Shown piece after piece: positions 60,675 through 64,000 of a DNA stretch of 64,000 nucleotides (the first letter of the stretch is position 1; every line of letters starts with the position of its first letter). This stretch comes from Streptomyces griseoaurantiacus. GTDB taxonomy: Bacteria > Actinomycetota > Actinomycetes > Streptomycetales > Streptomycetaceae. The stretch covers positions 1-64,000 of the forward strand of contig BNBP01000003.1 of NCBI GenBank assembly GCA_014656015.1. The letters are read 5' to 3'. The notes under the pieces are model-generated. The model made no database searches. It was not told the origin of the DNA and saw only the letters and a program-made list of their open reading frames with translations. The position numbers and the translations under genes were made by a program.

Positions 60675-61355
60675 ATGGCCATCACCGACGACCTGCGCAA
60701 GACCCTCAGCGACCCCAAGCCCTTCTACTTCGCCGCCGGCACCGCCGACCTCGCATGGAAGCAGGCCCTCCGGGTGCCGAGCCTGGTCGAGCAGCTCCGC
60801 AACGAGGCGCCGGCCCGTATCGATGCCGTGCGCAACACCGACCCCAAGGCCGTGCAGGAGAAGGCCGCCGCCCGCGCCAAGGAGGCGCAGGAGACCCTTC
60901 AGGCCCGGGTCAACGACCTCATCGGCTCCTTCGACACCGACCTGAAGAAGCTCGGCGAGTCCGCCCAGGACCTCGCGCTGCGCGGGGTCGGCGTCGCCGC
61001 CGAGTACGCCGTCCGCGCCCGTGAGGCCTACGAGAAGGTCGCCGAGCAGGGCGAGCAGGCCGTGCGCACCTGGCGCGGCGACGCCGCCGAGGAGATCGAG
61101 GACCTCGCGATCGCCGTCGAGCCCGAGCCCGCGCCGAAGAGCCAGGCCAAGCCCCGCCCGGTGCAGCCCGTCAAGCCCGTGGCCAAGCCCGCGGAGCCGG
61201 TCCGGATCGAGGACGACAAGCCGTCCGCGACCGCGCCGAAGCCCACCGCGCGCAAGTCCACCGCGACGAGTCAGGCGAGCCCGGCGAGCCCGGCGAAGAA
61301 GGCCCCGGCCCGCAAGCCGAGCACGGCCAGGAAGACCACGCCTCCGGCCAAGTGA
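60675..61355 (+). CDS. HbhA-like protein with Lys/Pro/Ala-rich tail
   Basis: 226 residues: an N-terminal coiled coil (MAITDDLRKTLSDPKPFYFA, ARAKEAQETLQARVNDLIGS) and a C-terminal tail rich in KPA repeats (KPVAKPAEPV, KKAPARKPSTARK), the heparin-binding haemagglutinin layout. In saprophytic Streptomyces it is more likely a membrane- or polymer-associated structural protein, as suggested for lipid-inclusion and cell-pole roles in mycobacteria. GGGAGGACC precedes ATG 60675. Confidence 0.83.
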   Translation: MAITDDLRKTLSDPKPFYFAAGTADLAWKQALRVPSLVEQLRNEAPARIDAVRNTDPKAVQEKAAARAKEAQETLQARVNDLIGSFDTDLKKLGESAQDLALRGVGVAAEYAVRAREAYEKVAEQGEQAVRTWRGDAAEEIEDLAIAVEPEPAPKSQAKPRPVQPVKPVAKPAEPVRIEDDKPSATAPKPTARKSTATSQASPASPAKKAPARKPSTARKTTPPAK

Positions 61356-61491
61356 CCGGGGTGCGGGAACGGGCCGGACGCTCCGGGCACTTCCGGAATG
61401 CCCGGCCCGTTCTACGGGTACGGTGGCCGTACCGGCGCACGGTCGGCCGAAGGACGACACGACCACGACCACGACTCGGACGGTGGGCAAC

Positions 61492-61836
61492 ATGCTGTTG
61501 ACGGCATTCGGCGGCCTGATGTGGCTGCTCTACACCGCCATGCTGGTGCTCGCCGTGGTGGCACTGGTCATGGCCGCGCTCTTCCGCGACGACGCCTACC
61601 GCGCCGCCGACAAGAAGACCAAGGGCTTCTGGCTGATCATCCTCGGCGTCACGGTCGCGGTGAACCTGCTGATCCCCATGCTGTTCCTGCAGCTCGCCGG
61701 ACTCGTCGCCACGATCGTCTTCTTCGTCGACGTCCGTCCCGCCCTGCGTGGGGTCTCGGGCGGCGGCTTCGGGCGCCGGAGCAGCGGCGGCAGCAGCAGC
61801 GACGGCCCGTACGGGCCCTACAACGGCGGCCGCTGA
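61492..61836 (+). CDS. DUF2516 membrane protein
   Basis: 114 residues with two to three hydrophobic helices (GGLMWLLYTAMLVLAVVALV, GFWLIILGVTVAVNLLIPML, LAGLVATIVFFVDVRPAL) and a Gly/Ser tail ending SDGPYGPYNGGR. It is the third member of the XRE/HbhA/DUF2516 set. Function unknown. Confidence 0.83.
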   Translation: MLLTAFGGLMWLLYTAMLVLAVVALVMAALFRDDAYRAADKKTKGFWLIILGVTVAVNLLIPMLFLQLAGLVATIVFFVDVRPALRGVSGGGFGRRSSGGSSSDGPYGPYNGGR

Positions 61837-61918
61837 ACCCTCTCGGCCGCGGCAGACACGGCACGGCGCGCTCCGGCCGGGTCTGGCCGGGCCGGGTTCG
61901 CGGTGTCCGGCGGGGGCG

Positions 61919-63307
61919 TCAGGCGCTGCGGTCCAGCAGGACGACGGCCACGTCGTCCGTGAGCTCGCCGCCGTTGAGGTCGCGCACCTCGTCGACCGTG
62001 GTGCGCAGCAGTGTCTCGCCGCTCAGGCCCTGTTCCAGCCTGCGGCGCACCAGCCCGAGCATTCCCTCCTGGCCGAGGCGTTCCCCCGTGTTCCCGACGT
62101 GGCCCTCTATGAGGCCGTCGGTGTAGAGCATCAGGCTCCACGCGGCCCCCAGCTCCACCTGCGTACGGGGCCAGCGGGCCCGCGGCAGCAGGCCCAGCGC
62201 GGGGCCGTTGTTGTCGTACGGCAGCAGCTCCGGCGCCCGGCCGGGGCGGGCGACCAGCGGGGCCGGATGGCCGGCCAGGCACAGGCCCGCGCGACGGCCG
62301 TCCGGCGCGATGTCCACCGTGCACAGCGTCGCGAAGATCTCGTCGTTGTCGCGCTCGTGCTCCAGCACCTGTTGGAGCGTGGAGAGCAACTGGTCGCCGC
62401 ACAGCCCCGCCAGCGTCAGCGCCCGCCAGGCTATGCGCAGCTCCACGCCGAGCGCCGCCTCGTCGGGACCGTGCCCGCAGACGTCACCGATCATCGCGTG
62501 CACGGTGCCGTCCGGGGTGCGCACGGTGTCGTAGAAGTCCCCGCCGAGCAGCGCGCGCGAGCGGCCGGGCCGGTAGCGGGCCGCGAAGCGCAGGGAGGAG
62601 CCCTCGAGGAGCGGTGTCGGGAGCAGCCCGCGCTCCAGCCGGGCGTTCTCCTGCGCGCGCAGCTTCGACTCGGTCAGCCGCCGTTCGGCGGTGTCCGAGC
62701 GCTTGCGTTCCACCGCGTACCGGATCGCCCGGCTCAGCAGCCTGCCGTCCAGCTCCTCGCGCAGCAGGTAGTCCTGCGCGCCCACGCGCACCGCCTCGGC
62801 GCCGCGCTCGGCGTCACCGCTGGCGGTCAGCGCGAGGACGGCGTGCCGGGGCGCGAGCTCCAGCACGTGGCGCAGTACCACCAGCTCGTCCTCGCTGTCG
62901 GCGGCCCGGCCGGGCGCGGGCAGCGCGAGGTCGAGCAGGATGCAGTGGACGTCGTCGGTGAGCAGCCGCTCGGCCTCGGTGAGGTTGCGGGCCGTGCGCA
63001 GTCGGATGGGGCGGCCCGCCGAGTCGAGCATCTCGGGCACGATCGGCGAGCCCGCCGGGTCGTCCTCGATCACCAGCAGGGTGAGGTTGGCGGGCGTGGC
63101 GTCGGCGGAGGCCGGCGCGGCGGGCACGGCGGAGCCGTCCGGCACGGCCGTGCCGTCGGCCGGCGCGTCCGTGGCCGGACCGCGGACGCCCTCGGCGGGC
63201 GGCTCGCGGCCCGTCTCCGTGGACGGGCCGCCGACGTGGGGCGCGGCCTGAGCCTGACCACTCTCCGCGGCCGGGATCGCTCTCTGCCGCGGTACGGGTA
63301 CGGGCAT
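61919..63307 (-). CDS. Receiver-PP2C (SpoIIE/RsbU-type) phosphatase
   Basis: 462 residues: a disordered N terminus (about 70), a receiver domain (about 73-200; phospho-acceptor Asp in CILLDLALP), a short coiled linker (RRLTESKLRAQENARLERGL) and a PP2C/SpoIIE domain (about 220-460; LLGGDFYDTVRTPDG, MIGDVCGHGPDEAALGVELR, LTDDVAVVLLD, metal-binding Asp residues). Such proteins dephosphorylate anti-anti-sigma factors. The usual receiver Lys is replaced near DYLLREE. ATG 63307 follows GGAAGGA. Confidence 0.9.
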   Translation of the reverse strand: MPVPVPRQRAIPAAESGQAQAAPHVGGPSTETGREPPAEGVRGPATDAPADGTAVPDGSAVPAAPASADATPANLTLLVIEDDPAGSPIVPEMLDSAGRPIRLRTARNLTEAERLLTDDVHCILLDLALPAPGRAADSEDELVVLRHVLELAPRHAVLALTASGDAERGAEAVRVGAQDYLLREELDGRLLSRAIRYAVERKRSDTAERRLTESKLRAQENARLERGLLPTPLLEGSSLRFAARYRPGRSRALLGGDFYDTVRTPDGTVHAMIGDVCGHGPDEAALGVELRIAWRALTLAGLCGDQLLSTLQQVLEHERDNDEIFATLCTVDIAPDGRRAGLCLAGHPAPLVARPGRAPELLPYDNNGPALGLLPRARWPRTQVELGAAWSLMLYTDGLIEGHVGNTGERLGQEGMLGLVRRRLEQGLSGETLLRTTVDEVRDLNGGELTDDVAVVLLDRSA

Positions 63308-63747
63308 CGTCTTGGGTTCCTTCCCTCCCCCCGAGGGCGTGGTGGCGCGAAGGACCTCGCCCACCGACGGGGACCATAGCGGTAGCCGCGCCCGCAGCGG
63401 AATGGTGTTCCGGACCACGCGGGGCAGGGCGCCACCGTCATATGCCGCGATACGCGGCGGACTTGGACACCCCGGGACGGGGTGCGGGATGACGAACGTC
63501 ACGTGCGCGGCACACCCTTCGACGGCCCGCCGAGGGACGGACGGTGGGGTGCGTCACGCGACACCGCACGTCACCCCGGCCTTGGCGCCCCGTGCCTCGC
63601 GCCGGCAGGGGGCACGGTCGAGGACCGCCTGCCGGGTGGCGCGGACCTTGCCCACCGCTGCCGAGGACGTCCTCGCGCGGCGCCGTGGACATCGTCAGGC
63701 GGTGCCGCGGGTGTCACCCGGCTTCGCGAGGGCGTGCGCGGTGCGCC
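63308..63747. other. 440-bp intergenic region
   Basis: No convincing gene. It contains the presumed promoter of the PP2C gene (63308-63410) and a hairpin CACCCCG-GGA-CGGGGTG at 63468-63484. The frames open here have Streptomyces-like GC in the wrong codon positions and no ribosome site. Confidence 0.45.
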
Positions 63748-64000
63748 TCACGCGTCGGGGCGCACCACCCCGAGTATCGGCATCGTGCCCGCGCCGGCGA
63801 TCGTCACCGTGCGGCCGGGGCGCGGGGCGTGGACGATCTTGCCGTCGCCCAGGTACATGGCCACGTGGCTCGCGTCCTCGAAGTAGATGATCAGGTCACC
63901 GGGGCGCATGTCCGCGAGGGCGACGTGAGGGAGTCGCTTCCACTGCTCCTGCGAGGTCCGCGGGATCGCGTGGCCGGCGGCGAGCCAGGCCTGTGACGTC
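63748..64000 (-). CDS. NlpC/P60 family peptidase, 5' end outside window
   Basis: The last 83 residues or so of a C40 cysteine peptidase: ADMRPGDLIIYFEDASHVAM (catalytic His in ASHVAMYLG), DGKIVHAPRPGRTVTIAGAG and PILGVVRPDA at the end. The catalytic Cys must lie beyond the right edge. It is a cell-wall endopeptidase cleaving stem peptides, presumably secreted. Confidence 0.85.
   Translation of the reverse strand, partial: TSQAWLAAGHAIPRTSQEQWKRLPHVALADMRPGDLIIYFEDASHVAMYLGDGKIVHAPRPGRTVTIAGAGTMPILGVVRPDA

Noticed and set aside
63438..63692. 84-codon minus-strand frame in the gap before the NlpC/P60 gene
   Set aside because: Arg/Pro-rich composition, no ribosome site and no similarity; more likely chance.

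Overview
The window is from a high-GC actinomycete, almost certainly a Streptomyces. GC is strongly biased at third codon positions, GTG starts are common, and gene content and order match the S. coelicolor chromosome around csoR-pit-pst-ppk-mshD-glnR-cysA-nur-rsiG-devA (orthology and SCO assignments are from memory, not a search). It is mostly conserved core chromosome with a few accessory patches. I saw no rRNA, tRNA, CRISPR array, insertion sequence or prophage.

Layout. 1-4.6 kb: the 3' end of a large polymorphic toxin gene and downstream genes that look like a shuffled set of immunity genes, including a broken copy. 4.9-9.1 kb: a secreted I36-type inhibitor, a WhiJ-like module (two DUF397 proteins, an XRE regulator, a divergent HATPase), a secreted trypsin-like protease and a cell-wall hydrolase. 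9.5-12.2 kb: PAP2 phosphatase, lipoprotein, two very small genes and the copper sensor csoR. 12.5-22.1 kb: phosphate and polyphosphate block, with DUF47-pit (low-affinity uptake) convergent to pstSCAB (high-affinity uptake, PHO box), then CHAD and ppk. 22.5-32.3 kb: mshD, EthD/MFS with a divergent XRE repressor, an MprAB-like two-component system with an HtrA/PepD-like protease, a LacI regulator and glnR.

32.5-45.3 kb: hydrolase, MoaD-like protein, membrane proteins, the cysA sulfurtransferase operon behind a Cys-rich leader peptide, DsrE, three coupled single-pass membrane proteins, FABP-like protein, nur, ygfZ, dtd and rsiG, the c-di-GMP-dependent anti-sigma factor for WhiG. 45.3-54.8 kb: VOC and Eis-like proteins, the paralogous developmental regulators devE and devA with devB, a phosphotransferase, and a TetR regulator next to a HelD/HelR-type RNA polymerase factor. 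54.8-64 kb: an arginine-hydroxylase-like dioxygenase with a DMT exporter, an ECF sigma factor with its membrane partner, a TmrB-like ATPase, the XRE/HbhA-like/DUF2516 trio also found in mycobacteria, a receiver-PP2C phosphatase and a truncated NlpC/P60 gene.

Functionally the window combines nutrient sensing (phosphate: PHO box, Pst, Pit, Ppk; nitrogen: GlnR; metals: CsoR, Nur; sulfur: CysA), development (RsiG, DevA/DevE/DevB, WhiJ-like genes) and envelope maintenance. The clearest unexplained signals are short regulatory elements: large palindromes in front of XRE, LacI, GntR, TetR and MmyB-like regulator genes, 11-bp direct repeats before the HtrA-like gene, a leaderless Cys leader peptide before cysA, and many genes whose start codon lies 6-8 nt after a TANNNT hexamer. 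Short in-frame tandem repeats recur at the ends of several proteins.
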